A stretch of 64,000 nt of DNA from Pseudopithomyces maydicus (Eukaryota; Ascomycota; Dothideomycetes; Pleosporales; Didymosphaeriaceae), in contig JANTUC010000009.1 in assembly GCA_026873275.1 (NCBI GenBank), positions 1,302,001 to 1,366,000 on the forward strand, read 5' to 3'. Position 1 is the stretch's first letter; every line of letters starts with the position of its first letter. Made by a program: the position numbers and the translations under genes. Of this stretch, positions 10,776 to 23,633 are shown one piece after another. The notes under the pieces are model-generated. The model saw nothing but the letters and a program-made list of their open reading frames with translations. It searched no databases and was not told the DNA's origin.

Positions 10776-12521
10776 ATGCGACGACGCATCTGCACCTCGC
10801 CTGCCCGCGTAACAGCCTCGCTGCTCCTGTCGTTCCTCGCCGCCGCCAGCGCGCTCGAGCTGCCCATCCTCCTGCCGCCGCCGACATCGCCACCACCCCC
10901 CGCCCATGCAGCCAAGGAGTTCTCTCTCAAGCACATATTCCACCACGGCACATACAAACATCCAGAGCTGCACAGGCGCCTCGATGTGTCCGAAGACGCC
11001 GCAGTATGGATGGTCGAGGACGACAGCACCGAGCGCCACCCGCTCCCTCCGCTGCGGGCACGGTCCGAGCCCGTGGCCATCCAGAGGCTGAAGGACAGAA
11101 GCAAGCACACGATAGACGGCATCTTGGAATGGGGCAGGAACACAGGCAAGCCAGTGCGCATGGCCGCTGGCGACTGGACCGTGGACCATGTCGCCGGGCC
11201 GAACGTCACTGACAAAGACACGGTGCTCACCTTCGCCCGCATGGCCTCCAACGCCTACATACTGGAGCCGCACACTGGCCACTGGGAAGACGTCGAGGGG
11301 GGCTTCAATTACACCGAGGACTTTGGCTGGGAAGCCGACGGCTTGCGCGGCCACATCTTTGCAGATACAACCAACGAAACCGTCGTCATCGGCCTCAAAG
11401 GAACTACACCTGCTCTTTTCGATGGCTCTGAGACCACCACAAACGACAAGATCAATGACAACTTGTTCTTCAGCTGCTGCTGTGGCCAGGGTGGTCAGTA
11501 CTTGTGGCGTCAAGTGTGTGACTGTCAGACCTCGGTCTACACTTGCAACTCAACTTGCCTAGTCGGCGCCCTGAGAGCGAAAAATAAATACTACTACGCC
11601 GCTCGCAATCTCTACCACAATGTAACCGCATTGTACCCGAATGCAGAAGTCTGGATGGCAGGACACTCGCTCGGAGGTGCAGTGTCCTCCTTTTTGAGCC
11701 TCACATACGGACATCCTGCCCTTACCTTCGAGGCTGTTCCCGATGCTATGCCTGCCGCACGCTTAGGCCTCCCAGTCCCTCCTGGTCACGAGGTGGGCTC
11801 TTTGCATCAGAAACGTGACATGACTGGCGGTTACCATTTTGGCCATACCGCCGACCCGATATATATGGGCAGTTGTAACCAAGCAGGAAGCATGTGTACA
11901 CTAGGTGGTTATGCTATGGAGAGCGTATGTCATACTGGTAAAAAGTGTGTATACGACACCGTCGCAGACTTTGGGTGGCGCGTGGGTATCGGCACGCACA
12001 AAATCGTCAACGTGATAAAAGAGGTTCTGGAGAAGTATGATGAGCCCGCAAAATGCCAAGCATATGTGAATTGCACCGACTGCTTCAACTGGGAGTTCTT
12101 CGAGAGTAACGGGACGGAGACGACGACGACGTCACATGCGAAACCCACTACAACATCACTGTCGACGTCCACGAGGACAAGAACCGAAACTTGTAAAACA
12201 CCTGGTTGGTTTGGCTGTTTGGACGAGAGCACCACGAGCAAAGCAACCAAAACCAAACACAAGAAGACAACCTTGACACCGACATCTACATCTATATCTA
12301 CCTGTAAGACAATGGGATGGTTTGGATGTCTAGACGATGACGAAACTACTGCTGCGCCTGCTACTCACTTGCGAGTTCCTACACTCAGCGTTACTACGAC
12401 ACATGCACACCCTACCCTATTTCATTCTTCTTCCCATACCTGTAGACACCACGGATGGTTTGGCGGCTGTCTGGATTTTGCAGATGAAAGCGCCACGATG
12501 ACTGAGATCATGGAAATGTGA
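10776..12521 (+). CDS. atg15: Atg15-type autophagic lipase
   Basis: Atg15 is the vacuolar phospholipase that breaks down autophagic and multivesicular-body membranes. The gene has one exon and encodes 581 aa from the ATG at 10776; an upstream GTG-type extension adds nothing. A signal-anchor helix lies at residues 10-28. The lipase nucleophile motif GHSLGGAV is in the middle of the protein. The Atg15-specific Cys-rich block (CCCGQGGQYLWRQVCDC) precedes it, and YHFGHTADPIYMGSCN follows it. Several N-glycosylation sites fit a lumenal domain. The tail is Ser/Thr-rich and carries three copies of a C-x4-GWFG-CLD-like motif. The gene faces away from the VPS9 gene; the roughly 480 bp between holds a hexanucleotide repeat. 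Confidence 0.93.
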   Translation: MRRRICTSPARVTASLLLSFLAAASALELPILLPPPTSPPPPAHAAKEFSLKHIFHHGTYKHPELHRRLDVSEDAAVWMVEDDSTERHPLPPLRARSEPVAIQRLKDRSKHTIDGILEWGRNTGKPVRMAAGDWTVDHVAGPNVTDKDTVLTFARMASNAYILEPHTGHWEDVEGGFNYTEDFGWEADGLRGHIFADTTNETVVIGLKGTTPALFDGSETTTNDKINDNLFFSCCCGQGGQYLWRQVCDCQTSVYTCNSTCLVGALRAKNKYYYAARNLYHNVTALYPNAEVWMAGHSLGGAVSSFLSLTYGHPALTFEAVPDAMPAARLGLPVPPGHEVGSLHQKRDMTGGYHFGHTADPIYMGSCNQAGSMCTLGGYAMESVCHTGKKCVYDTVADFGWRVGIGTHKIVNVIKEVLEKYDEPAKCQAYVNCTDCFNWEFFESNGTETTTTSHAKPTTTSLSTSTRTRTETCKTPGWFGCLDESTTSKATKTKHKKTTLTPTSTSISTCKTMGWFGCLDDDETTAAPATHLRVPTLSVTTTHAHPTLFHSSSHTCRHHGWFGGCLDFADESATMTEIMEM

Positions 12522-13300
12522 GAAACTTCGTCTTGCTGCTTTTGTTTGACACATGACCCGTCACCATAAAAATTGTTTCTCATGATATTGCCGGTTTAGC
12601 ATTGCGACTTTGAAGCATTGCGACTTTTATGAATCAAGTCCTGGCATGAGGTAACATTGCATATTATTCAGGTACATAAATTCGCATCGACAACACGATT
12701 TATTGTTCTATTTCCCAATTGATTTATGATAATAATATGTTAGTCTCTGTAGTCATGGCACCAATATTAGGTTAGTCCAGAGTGGTTAAACTGTTCATTC
12801 ACGGTGCAAATGTAAATCACGGCGAAGACCTAAAGCACGTCTCCAGTGCTACTAAAATACTGCATGATTGGTCAAGGTAGGTACCTCGCTAAATTTCAAA
12901 CAGTCTCGCTGTTGCCTTCTCAAATGCACTCCGTGCGGGGTACATATCTGGTTAGCGTATTTGATCTAACGTGTCAGCCGTACTCTCACCTCGAGTCTAT
13001 CTTGTGCAAGACAACCCGCTCTCACTTACTTCTAGGACAATAAGTAAATTTAAAGCTCGACAGCATCTTTTTGCCCCTGCTAATTCCTTTATAACTCCGG
13101 ACACAGCCAGTCAAAGTCCTTCCTTATGCCTATTCTAGTCAGGCTGTGGTGAGCCGCTGCATTACTGGTAAGAGCGACCGACTCGGCCTTAGCCTCTACC
13201 TATTAGTGTCAACATGCACACCCTTCCCAGAGGCTGACTCTATCACAGGATATTATTGGTAACCTAAGCGACTAAGTACTTTCCTCAAAGCTACCCAAAT
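12522..13300. other. intergenic, nothing supported
   Basis: 3' flank of atg15 and 5' flank of the F-box gene. There is no open frame of note, no tRNA-like fold and no repeat beyond short AT tracts. Confidence 0.55.
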
Positions 13301-15155
13301 ATGAGGTCGCTACTCGATTTGCCAGCGGAGATTGTTCAGCATGTGTTGTACATGCTAGATCCCACATCCTTCTATTTGTGCATGTTGTCGAGTAAACTCA
13401 TGCGAAAGCATGCCTTGCAATCGAAGAAGTTGGTTCGGCATCAATTAGTAAGTTGTACTTCAAGCTGCCTGGAGCAAGATGCAAACTGTGATGGCACATG
13501 TTTTTATTGCCCTATCAAATTGTTGGTGTGGCAAGCGTTTCTAATTTGATATTTAGGAAAGCGTTCCAGGGGCCCGAAGATTGTGCAGCAGTGTTCGCGA
13601 AGACGCCTCGGCATTGCTGCGGTTATTCAATGGACAAGCGGCAAAACACCTTTGTAACGGAGTCACCTGGATGGCAAACACATACACCTGGAAAATACCT
13701 CGAACCATGAATGTGAACCTAAGCCGCATCGTTCCTCTCTTTAATCCAAAGAGGTGTTTAAGCTGCATAATACATGGAAGATCGTGGCCTTCTGATCCAA
13801 AGAATCCGGCGTGGCTGCTGCTTGAAGTTCATTCAAGCATCGGCGTGGTGAAAATTCGAAGGCTCTACAGCGATCATGTGGACCTGCTCTACGTTGTCTC
13901 TCCCGAGTTTTTTCGAAAGTTTCTACCGATGCACACCGATAACGGCACAGGAAGTTACGAAATTATTCGAATTGCTTGGAATGGTACTTGCACTGCAAGA
14001 GTCTGCGAATCGACGCCATTGTTAGCAATTATATTGGGCCCCGCCGGACAAGTCACGTCAAATATGATTATGCTCGTCATTTCGCTGGACCCGCTATTTG
14101 GTCTTCGGGTTATTGCGAGATATGATGTTGCAAAACCAAAGCAAGAATACATCATCTCGGATGTGGCAATTACCGAGGCCGGGGACCCGATGATCATATG
14201 GCTGTGCCGTAGAAAATTTCAGTACAAGTTCATCGTCTACAAGGGCATGACTGATTTCCTGGACAATTCTCAATATCTCACCGAGGAGACCATAAATAAT
14301 ATACAAGGGGCTATAACTTTCCCAGACCGAATTTCATACATCCGTATTCATGGAGAGAAAGTGCTTTTACTTTCTTCATCCATACAAACTCCACTCTGGA
14401 AAGGAATACAAACAATGGGTCAGGGCTTGAACTTCGCTGTCGAAGATAACAATTTACCCGAATTACACGCCATATGGCATTCGGACTTGGTGGGCATTCC
14501 GATGACGGACTTCCATCATCATAAGATTACACACAGAGACCTGAATTCCGGTGCACCGACTTGCGTCAATACGGCACTGAAGCTCATCGTAAATCGCAAA
14601 GGATATGATGCTAGCCACACCGTTCCATTACGCAAAGGCGTTTTCATATTGAAGTCGGTCCAGTATCCATTGGAGTGCAAAAAGTTTGACCCCTACGAAT
14701 CAAATGGCGCTTTGGAGCACATAACTGTGGCATGTCTCGCGGACCCACCAGATCTCCACAACCTCCCCACCATTGGACTGAAGATTGCTTTGTCACCTAG
14801 AAACAAACGTATTGCTCTTGCTGCATGGCGGACTCTGAGGATCTATGCGATTGAACCACTGGCTTTCCTCTCGCCAAAATGTTCCTACGGGTCCAAGAAG
14901 AGTCATACGCGCGACAGTCCCCACGATTATGCCTTTGTCAATCAATGTGGGTGGAGTTACCATAGCAACGGCAGCCTTGAAAATGGTTGTGTTGTGTTGG
15001 AGCCAGTCGACCTTGCAAGCCCGGGGGTGATTTATGAAATGGAATGGAGGCATGAGCACGAACTTTGGGCATTGACAAATGAGGGCGTTTGTAAATGGGA
15101 CATCGGTGTGCATGCGGACGGGCAGAAGATGGTGTTGGAGTTGGTCGAAGACTGA
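13301..15155 (+). CDS. F-box domain protein
   Basis: Exon 1 is 13301-13447, the intron is 13448-13556 (GTAAGT donor, TTTAG acceptor) and exon 2 is 13557-15155, giving 581 aa. The N-terminus is an F-box (SLLDLPAEIVQHVLYMLDP, then LCMLSSKLMRKHAL), which binds Skp1 in SCF ubiquitin ligases. The remainder is a long region of beta-like repeats without a catalytic motif and would be the substrate-binding part. The C-terminus has the pattern SPRNKRIALAAW...GVCKWDIG seen in large fungal F-box families. Substrate is unknown. These families are lineage-expanded in filamentous ascomycetes. Confidence 0.8.
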
Positions 15156-15456
15156 TCATCTTAATCAGGCGAGGAGATTGTGAGGCGGTATGGATGAGGG
15201 AACATGAGAGTGTATGAGTAGTACTATGTGGATTTGTAGGAACCAAAAGGCTCTAAGCTTCTCAATCAGGTAGTTCCTAGTCCCCTCGACTGCAGTGTGG
15301 AACGAGCGTCGCCTCAGTCGGAACTGGTCGGAACATGGTCACGCTAACCGAAAGGGGTTGGTGTCAACTTAGTGTAAACAAACAAAGAGAGGGAACCTTA
15401 GCTCTCGCTGGACCCTCCTTTCAATTACCACAGCCTCGAATCTCCGTTTCTGCAAG

Positions 15457-17939
15457 ATGGCTGAACCAATGGGTGAAATCTCTCCGGAAAAACTGAACGC
15501 TGCTACGAACTCGAACTACCTCGAAGACGACGTAGACATGACAAGCTGGCACGACCCGCCGTCCTCCCCATTCGAACCACACGTACACAATCAGGAGAAC
15601 GTGGCACCGAACGCTGCCATGACCCCGAGCAAACCTATCGCCGGCTTCGAGGACGAGCCTCAGTCAGCTATAAGAATTGCACCTGAGAAGAAGGTTGGGC
15701 TGCAGGATAGGACAAGTCCGCTTAAGATGTCGCCAAAGAAGCAGCTGCTGAGTGCATTCGACGAGGACTCATTCGGTAGCTCCACAAGCCGTACAAGTCC
15801 CAAAAAGGCTTCTCCGATGAAGCAAACACCCACAAAAACATCTCGCAATGTTTCCCCGGACTCATTCCGGCAGACATCAGCGTTGCACCCAGAAGACGAA
15901 TTCGACACTGAACCCACCCCATTGTCCAAGCGTTCGTCGTCGCCTCATCAGGAAAATATACTACGGGAGAATGAAGGTTTGACGGTTGCTATGCGCCTTA
16001 TGGACCAGACACAAGCGGACAATAGAGAACGGGCATTTGCGCAGCAAACTCGTAGTGTAGAAATCAACATTGGAGACGCAACCTTTGACGACACAGAATT
16101 CAACCCGGACGGACCAGAATTTACCTCAATGGATGACACCTCCTTCAGCATGTTCTCTGAGATGCCTGGCATAGACATGACTAAGTTTGCTGCGCTCAGA
16201 CAGAGTCCGACCAAAAACGGTCTCATCGATCCAGTAAGTGCGAGATCGGCCCATGCATGTGGCGCCTCGAAGCTGACAGTGGATCACAGACAACGCCCCG
16301 CGCTCGCGCTCCGATGACCCCTTCGACCGTACAGACTGTGCGACAAGCCGAACGAACACCATCACCTACACCACGTCGGTCACGGAAAGAGAATGACACT
16401 ACAAACCTGCTTCTCGACTTTACAGCCCAGTTTGAAGCTTTCTCAACCTCTCGCCGCGGGTCACCGCCTCGGGGGCGTACATCGCCAACAAAATCCACAG
16501 CTGAGCCCAATCTGCTGTCATATTATCAAAACCAACGTTCTCCGGCAAAAGGTGGTTCATCAACCATACCCGCCACACCAAGCCAGAATCGACAACTGAT
16601 GAACTTGCTGGATTTCGAATTGCCTCCACCACCGACACCACGATCCATGCCCACTGTTACTATCAGAGAGTTGGAATCGTTGAAGTCGAGCTTCCAGTCA
16701 CAAATTTCGTCACTGACAGCCAGCTTATCTGGCAAGGAGGCCCAAGTCGATTCGCTAGTCAAGGCTGTATCGGATGCTGAACATCGCGTCGGCCAGGCAC
16801 AAGAGACTCTTCGGGACGAACGATCTGCACGGGAATATGCCGAAGCACAAATGGAAGACTGGAAGAAGAAAGGTGAAGAAGTACAGAAGCTCCTCCAAGA
16901 TGTCCAAGCCGAGCTTGCGCGTAACGACACGGAGCGCGAACAGCTGATTGCTCGCCTCTCCGAAGCAGAGAAGCGCGCTGAAGAGGCAGAGGCCCGGTCT
17001 GCAGATCTGGAGACCAAAGTCATTGAGGCAGAGAGCAAGAACGTCGATATGACCACGTTTTTAGACTCTGATGAGAACACCAAAAAGATATACTCGGAGC
17101 TTGAGTGTCAAAACGCCATTGCAGAAAAGGTGAACGAGGTTGCACGAGATTTGCATTCAGCATACAAAGCAAAACATGAGAAGAAGATCAAGGCTCTCAA
17201 GGACAACTATCAGAAGAAAGCCGATGAGCGGTGCAAGGAGCTCCGGGTGCAAATCACTCGGCTTGAGAGGCAAGTCGAAGAAGCAGAGAAGACGCGGGAT
17301 CACACGTTCAGCAAAGTGCTTCCAGCCAACTCTACAACTCCATCTACGCAGGAGGGCACCGTGTCCGCCTCGACGTCTCTTCCCGAAGACCTCAAGCTTC
17401 TTGAAGAGCAGAAATCCGAGATCGAGAACCTAAAAGCCAAACTCGCAGGTCTCCAGTCAGAGCTCCAATCTCTTCATCGCTCTCACGAATCCGTGCTTCA
17501 AGATCTCGAAACCGAACGCGTAGAGAAGGGCGAGCTCGTGGCTGCTGCAGAGCAGATGCTCGCCATGTGCGGCGAGAAGATGGAGGAGATCCAGCAAGAA
17601 GAGTTCCGCAAGAGCCAGGCTGCCCCCGCACCTCCAGCGCCACCCAAGCATCAGAGGACCGGATCAGCTCCTTCCGCAGAGCAGGCGCCTAGCATGCGCT
17701 CGACTGGATTCCTTGCCGGTGGACCTGCACCACGCCCCGGGTCTGCACTCGGGGGTGGGCGGCCTGGAAGTGCACTCGACGAGAAGCGTAGCTCGGGAAT
17801 TGGAAAGCCGTCGGGCCTGAGGGCACCGGGTGGCTTTGGGTATAGTAGCGGCCCGGGCTTGAACAGGAGCACGAGTGGCGGCAAGAGCAGACTACTGAGC
17901 AACATCGAGCGGATGGGAGGCGCACGAGGACAGGAGTAG
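15457..17939 (+). CDS. large coiled-coil protein, possibly spindle-pole associated
   Basis: Exon 1 is 15457-16233, the intron is 16234-16289 (GTAAGT/CAG, 56 bp) and exon 2 is 16290-17939, giving 808 aa. The N-terminal 290 residues are disordered and rich in SP/TP sites, several in the form SPKK or SPTK, which suits Cdk phosphorylation. Two long coiled coils follow in exon 2 (roughly residues 400-560 and 580-720), rich in Glu, Lys and Ala. The tail is Gly/Ser/Pro-rich and basic. The layout resembles fungal spindle-pole or NIMA-interacting proteins (TinA/Cut12-like). I infer that only from architecture; no diagnostic domain is visible. Confidence 0.78.
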
Positions 17940-18439
17940 GGTACTTGTCCAAGGGCGTATGGGAGGGCTGCAAGCGGTGGTGGCGTTTTCCTCGGTGAAT
18001 CGGTTGGCAAGGCGGAAAAGAAACGCGCGGCTACGAATGGGAATGTCAATGTCGGAACATCATGTGCATAATGAGTGGGCTGGGTATATGACTGGGTAGG
18101 CGTGAGGGTTTCAAACCGGTGTTGCTTTTTGTTGATTGTTTGGGATGTGTATACTATACGCTTCGGTGGCGGCTTCGGCTTCCCTATTATTTGTAGACGG
18201 AGATGACTGTCTCCTTGTTTCTAGCTCGTCCATTCTTGTATTTGCGAGTCAAGGGTTACGTTCATGTTATATCCAATTACGCGGGCATCTGGTTAATGAA
18301 AGGCCATGAAAGGCTAAAAGTTCAACCCATGTGTGTAGACACATTCACTGATATTCAATAGACGCAAATTCATCGTGTCGTCTATGTAATATGAACAACG
18401 TTCTTCTTTCGTGCTTTCATCCCTTTATCAAACCGACAC
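17940..18439. other. convergent 3' flanks
   Basis: About 500 bp between two converging genes. No further gene is seen. Confidence 0.6.
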
Positions 18440-20760
18440 TCAGGTAAAACAATCTGTTACTCCATCCCAATCTTTCCACTCTTCATTGTCCGATCCATAC
18501 CCCATGTTTTTACGTCTCTTGCTCATATTCATTGCCTGTTGCAACGTTGGCCACTCAACTGCACTCGCATGTGCGGTGCTCTGCTCTGAAACGTCAGCCC
18601 AGTCATCAAGTGACTGCATATTAAGCATATTCAAATGAGGCTCTATCGAACTGGTTGGTGAGACACCTCTGGGAGAATGAGTAGAGGTTGTCGGGGGCGC
18701 AGAGGGTAGCACCGGCGTAAATAGTGGAGTTTGTGTCGGCGAGGGTGAGCAGGATTGCCATATATTGAATAAGTCTGATAGAGAGGATAGACCCATGAGT
18801 GAGGGACCTTCATGCCGTTGGGGATCTGTTTTCGATTCGAAATCGAAGAGTGGAAGAGCCCAGGACAAGGTTGGAGAAGGCAAAGGCGAAGAGAAAATAG
18901 ACGCAATATTAGAATCGGAAATAATCTCAGGCTCGGATACTGTATCTTCTGGACTGCACGCCAAGGATTTGTAGATAACATGGCGATCGTCGCCCGTGGA
19001 GACAACGGTCCAGCTATCATCCTTAGAGCTACTGTTGTTGCTATTGGAATCAACACTGACGTTGATGCTCTCGAATTCGGACTCGCTTTCGAATTCCGAG
19101 CCATGCGATACGACTGGAGAGCTTCCTAGAGGGGCAGCTCCAAGATCTACAGAAATCACGTCACTATTCATCAATCATGGGGGTACACAACTGACCTCGT
19201 CCTTGCATATCCAGTTCCCCGATTAAATCGCAATTTTGAACCTCCTCGCGCGCTCTTCCACATATCTCCAAGCTCGTATCTTTACTATTCGTTATGTCCT
19301 GTAATTCTTCCTCTGATCCATTTCCAGAATTTGGCCAGAGTGCCTCGGTGGGCGATAACGCATGCGAGTTATGTGCACACCAACACGGCTTCGCATGACC
19401 TAACTTCAGAAACTCCTCCACACTCAGTGACGAATTGGTATTCAACGATGAGACAAAGCCTGGAGACCCGCGTATCAAGGGTAAGACCCGCGAAGCTTCT
19501 TCTCCTATTTTCTGATCGAGATAAAGTGGAGATTCTGGCAATGAGGGCAACAGCGGAGTATAGAAAGGGGATGCGGACGTGAAAGGCGCAGTGACCGGGG
19601 ACTGAGAAAATGTAGGATCTTGATCAGGAGAATGATGTATGTCACCTAAATCACGGGCCCTGGGCATAGAAGTCGTCTCTGGCGAGAGAGATTGCGAATC
19701 CACTTGTGATAAGTGGGTAGGCTCTGAGAAGTCAATGAGAGGCAAATTGATCAGTGATGAAGTCTCGGGCATGGACGCTTTGGTAAGTATGGGGGATGCT
19801 GTCTGAGGAGTAGTGATTGAGAGCGGAGAGACCAGAGGAACTGTGCAATGATGAGGCTCAAGTGTTTCCCGTGGTTTTGAAATTGAAAGCTGCGCGAGAG
19901 ATGCAGGCCGCAGTATCGTTTGTACGGGTGCCGTTGGAGTATGCTCAGGGGCGGCGATGTCAGCCAAGGTCTGATATGCCGCCGAAGAAACGACTTCCGT
20001 TGTAGACGTGGGCAGAACCAGATCTGAGCGCGCGGGCTCGGCTACGGTCTCTTTTTGCAGGTGCGTAGCTGTAGTTGCGAGAAAAGCAGACAAGGGGAAG
20101 AAGTGTGTTTCTTCTTGTCTTGCTTCCTGGTCATCGGGAGCCAATGAAGCTCTAGTTTCGGATTCACAATACTCGGACGGTCGAAGGGATTTGGCAGAGA
20201 CTGGTGGCTCCACAGACCTATTGGGGCGGAACTGCGGTGCCCAATGGTGGCGCACTGTGTCCACGGGGTTGACAAAGCTGAACCGTGGATCTGCAGGCGC
20301 CGGTTTGTTGCTCAGGCTCAGCGCCGCGATCTTCTCACACAGTCCATTCAGTTCCTCACCCCTCTGTACCCCTCTATTGATCTGCGACCTATGCTTGAAC
20401 CTGTTTTGCTTACCGGCTCGTTTACCACGACGCCTTACAATTCTGGACGAAGGCTGGGCGAAGTCGAACGGCCACTTTGACCAAGCAGACGAGTGTTCGA
20501 GCTCTGCTATGATGCTGAATCTGTTTGCTGCTTGACATCAGCAGAGATTATTGGCGCCCAGTGATGACCTACGTGTTGGCACAAGCTCCTGTTTGTAGGG
20601 GCAAGGCATTCGATTCGATGCCAGGCGCGCCGTAGAGGTCGGCATGCAGCTCTGCCGGCAGCGACTGTCCTTTCGAGATGGTCTTGGGCACGGCTGCTGA
20701 CGAAAATATCTGATTCGGCGAAGGAAGAGAAATGGGTGTGGTTAAGTGCCAGACGGGGCT
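18440..20760 (-). CDS. Ser/Pro-rich protein of unknown function, 5' end unresolved
   Basis: The 3' part is clear. Frames 18440-19153 and 19204 upward join through a roughly 50-bp intron (GTCAGT/TGTAG) in matching phase. The open frame then continues upstream without an ATG through a basic helical segment (around 20280-20440; contains KQNRFKHRSQINRG and EELNGLCEKIAAL) to about 20530. A further exon around 20560-20760 (contains KTISKGQSLPAELHADLYGAP) reads as protein and has a good GTAGGT donor, but its phase does not match the next acceptor. The start is therefore unknown. The body is disordered with many SP/TP sites. The C-terminus is acidic with Trp residues (EEWKDWDG). I do not recognise the family. 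Confidence 0.6.
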
Positions 20761-21431
20761 TATGCAGGGCTAGGAATAAGAGGCGCGGTAGGAATAGGAT
20801 GCAGAGCGGAGGAGGCGTATGAGCGTATGAGCGTATGAGTGTTGCAACGATGGATAGCAATCTCGCACACGGCACACATGACGCTACATTGTGGACATAT
20901 ACTTGAGGAAGGCGCGAGCGCCCACGGACACACAGGAGCATCTGCGTCCTGGTGGCTCCTTCCTCGTTCTGAATAGAGAAGGGCCGCTGGACCTGCACAT
21001 GATGCTGGAGCGACCTCACCTCGGGACATCTGGAGCGTCTCGGGGCTCTGGTGGCAGGCAGTGTCTTGCCAGAGTCTGTGCCAGAGTCTGTGCCAGAGTA
21101 TAGAGCCGACGTTTACTGTAGAGCTCACCCTGAGCCGTTGCAGCAGCAGCATCATTTGGAGGCACTAGACTAGTGTCGGTGAAGGCTTGGCAGACGAGCT
21201 ACCCTGGGCATGACGCAAAACTCGTGGAAAGTCCCCCCACATAGTGAAGTGAGCAACGGCGTCCGATAATTGCGGCCGCAACTACCCAACCTCCACCCCG
21301 CTGCTTGACCGCTATCCAACGCGCCCCTCTCTTCTCCCCGGGCGCTCCAAGGTAATTGGCTCCAACACAAATTATCTTGGAGCCGCTGGCCACCTCCGCT
21401 ACCTTCTCCGCCGCCTCCTCCGCGCACCACC
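20761..21431. other. divergent upstream region with short direct repeat
   Basis: This is probably the shared 5' region of the Ser/Pro-rich gene (-) and the BTB gene (+). Near 20820-20840 there are three tandem copies of about 10 bp (GAGCGTATGA-like). No gene is seen. Confidence 0.5.
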
Positions 21432-23633
21432 ATGGCTGCTACCCACCAGCCCGACCCGCCTGCCGCTGCAGCGCTGCAGAAGCAGCCTCGCCGCCCCGTC
21501 AACCGCATCATCCCGGCTGTCCCCCACCGCTTCTCGCGCCCGCCTGCCGCCAGGCCTCTCACGCCAGAGGAGTCGACCACCGTGACTCAGCGCAAGCCCG
21601 ACCCAGACGCAAAGACGGTGCCAGCACCCAAGCGCGCAGACCCAGAGCCAGCTGCAGCCCCCGAGACGCCTCTGACTCCAGAGTCGCACACCTCGCCTGC
21701 TGACGAGCAGCACAATGGAGACGCCCATGCTCTGGCAAGCTCTCCCGCCCACTCGCCGGAGGACCAGGTTGCATCGCGCACACACAGTGGGTTTCTGCCT
21801 AGTCGCAAATCTGCGCAAAGCAGCTAGCATATGCTGACCATACATCAAGTCGATGGTACTGACAAACATGCTCGCCCTCCACATGCTGGAGACGAGTCTG
21901 ATGCAACACCGCAGCCTGAGCCTGCCATAGTTGCCAACGCCAATGGCGAGCGTCCCAAGTCGACCGTACGCACCGAACTGCCGCCCGAGTTCTACCCTAG
22001 AGAGAGACCTGCAGGGCACACACCGGCCTTGGAGAATATGGACCCGCTCGCTCATCGCCAGTATCCAAGCGTAGAAGGACTCGTTTTCGGTGGAGCTGCC
22101 CAGGACTCTCCCGCTGTGCCATCAACGCCTCAGGACTTTGAGACTGGTCTGCGTACCGCACAGCAGCAGGCTTACGGCCGACCCCCTCCGGGTCTTGCCC
22201 CTCCTCATATGGCTCCGCAGTTCTTCCCCGGTCATTCTCATCATCCTTCGGAGCCCGCGGCGTCATGGCCCCATCCCCCATACTCTATGGCCCTGCCACC
22301 CGATGCAATCTATGCTAATGGGACCGACTTTCATTCTCCTATATACCCACCTGTCTCAGCTGCTTTTCAACCCCCTTTCTCCGCCCCGTTTTCGCCTCAA
22401 GGCGGACCCGCCGCTCCCAATGGTAAGATCACGAGGTCCCATTCCCAATCTCCAAGCAAGTCTCACCACGGCGAAGACCGCTCCAGCTACGAGGATGAAT
22501 TGCAGAATGCGGTACATATGAATGGAAGAGCCTCGATCAGTTATCCCGCTTCAGAGGTGTACGACATTGGCAAGCACGTCATGAACCTATTTGGCAATCC
22601 CGAATTCACCGATCATATCTTTCAGATACGGTCACCAGACGCTATACTATGGTCTATGCCTGTCCATGCCGCGGTAGTCTCACGAAGCCCAGTCATCCTT
22701 GAAGCGCTTCGCCACGGTGCGCCTCCACCATTTCCGACGAAGGATACCAGGCGCTTGGCGGAAGTTGTAACTGATGACATGTTTGTCACTGCTGAATCTT
22801 TGAACGAAGCGTTCAAAATTCTCTATGCTGCTCCCCTGCTCCCCGCAGATGTGTTTCTCTACAATTTGAACCCCTATGATGGTGGCCACGGCCAACCATA
22901 CGCATTCAATGAAGCTCGCAAGCGTATGGGTCAGGCTATCAGCTATGCTGCTGCTGGTAGGGTTTTACAAATACCAGAGATGCAAGCATGTGGTCTTCAG
23001 ATTGCCAAATCCCTTCTCCGCTGGGACACACTTGATATTGCTTTTCATTTCGGGTTGTCGGCTAGCAAGACGACGGTACAGCCCAACGGTTTCGGGCCTG
23101 ATAATCGTCTTCTTGAGACGTATGCTGTACCATTACTTGATGACGCGCTTGAATTCATGGCTTACAATTTCCCGTCGGATTTTTCACTACACGCGATTGC
23201 TCCAGAACTTCGCCAGACCCCACGGCTCCCGGTCGTGGTTGAGTCCAAACAGCCTGCGCATAATCCACGGCTAAGCAAGATCAGATTCGGGGACGCCCCT
23301 CCGGAAGATGAACTCAAGCCAAGCGACATTACGCAGGTTCTTTCGAGTATTCTGGTTTCCCTCCCACTTGCTTTGCTCGATCGACTCTTCAGTCACCCAG
23401 CGGCCGCAAATAAAGTTGGATGGAGCGGTTTGGCCAAGATCATGCGAGATGCCATCGACGAGCGTGAGAAGCGTCGCCAAAAGATACTGAAGATCCAAGC
23501 CAAGCCGTTGGTAGATGTTCCGAAAATGTTACAGGAAAACCTCTATCGAGAGGAGCGCGTTGAGCCTTCCTCCGAGCGACCTTCTGGTTTCAAGCCAGTG
23601 GCCACACGTATGGTGGAGCACGCCTTAGCCTGA
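21432..23633 (+). CDS. BTB-domain-like fungal protein
   Basis: Exon 1 is 21432-21786, the intron is 21787-21849 (GTGGGT/CAAG, 63 bp) and exon 2 is 21850-23633, giving 712 aa. The first 330 residues are disordered, Pro/Ala/Ser-rich. The next part resembles a divergent BTB/POZ fold: YDIGKHVMNLFGNPEFTDHIFQ, then the MPVHAAVVSRSPVILEAL helix (HxxVVxxRSP, matching the BTB 'HK.VL..RS..F' element), and later a helical region with LLRWDTLDIAFHFGLSAS. BTB domains mediate dimerisation or Cullin-3 binding. The target is not predictable. The start is the first ATG after a CT/GC-rich leader. Confidence 0.75.
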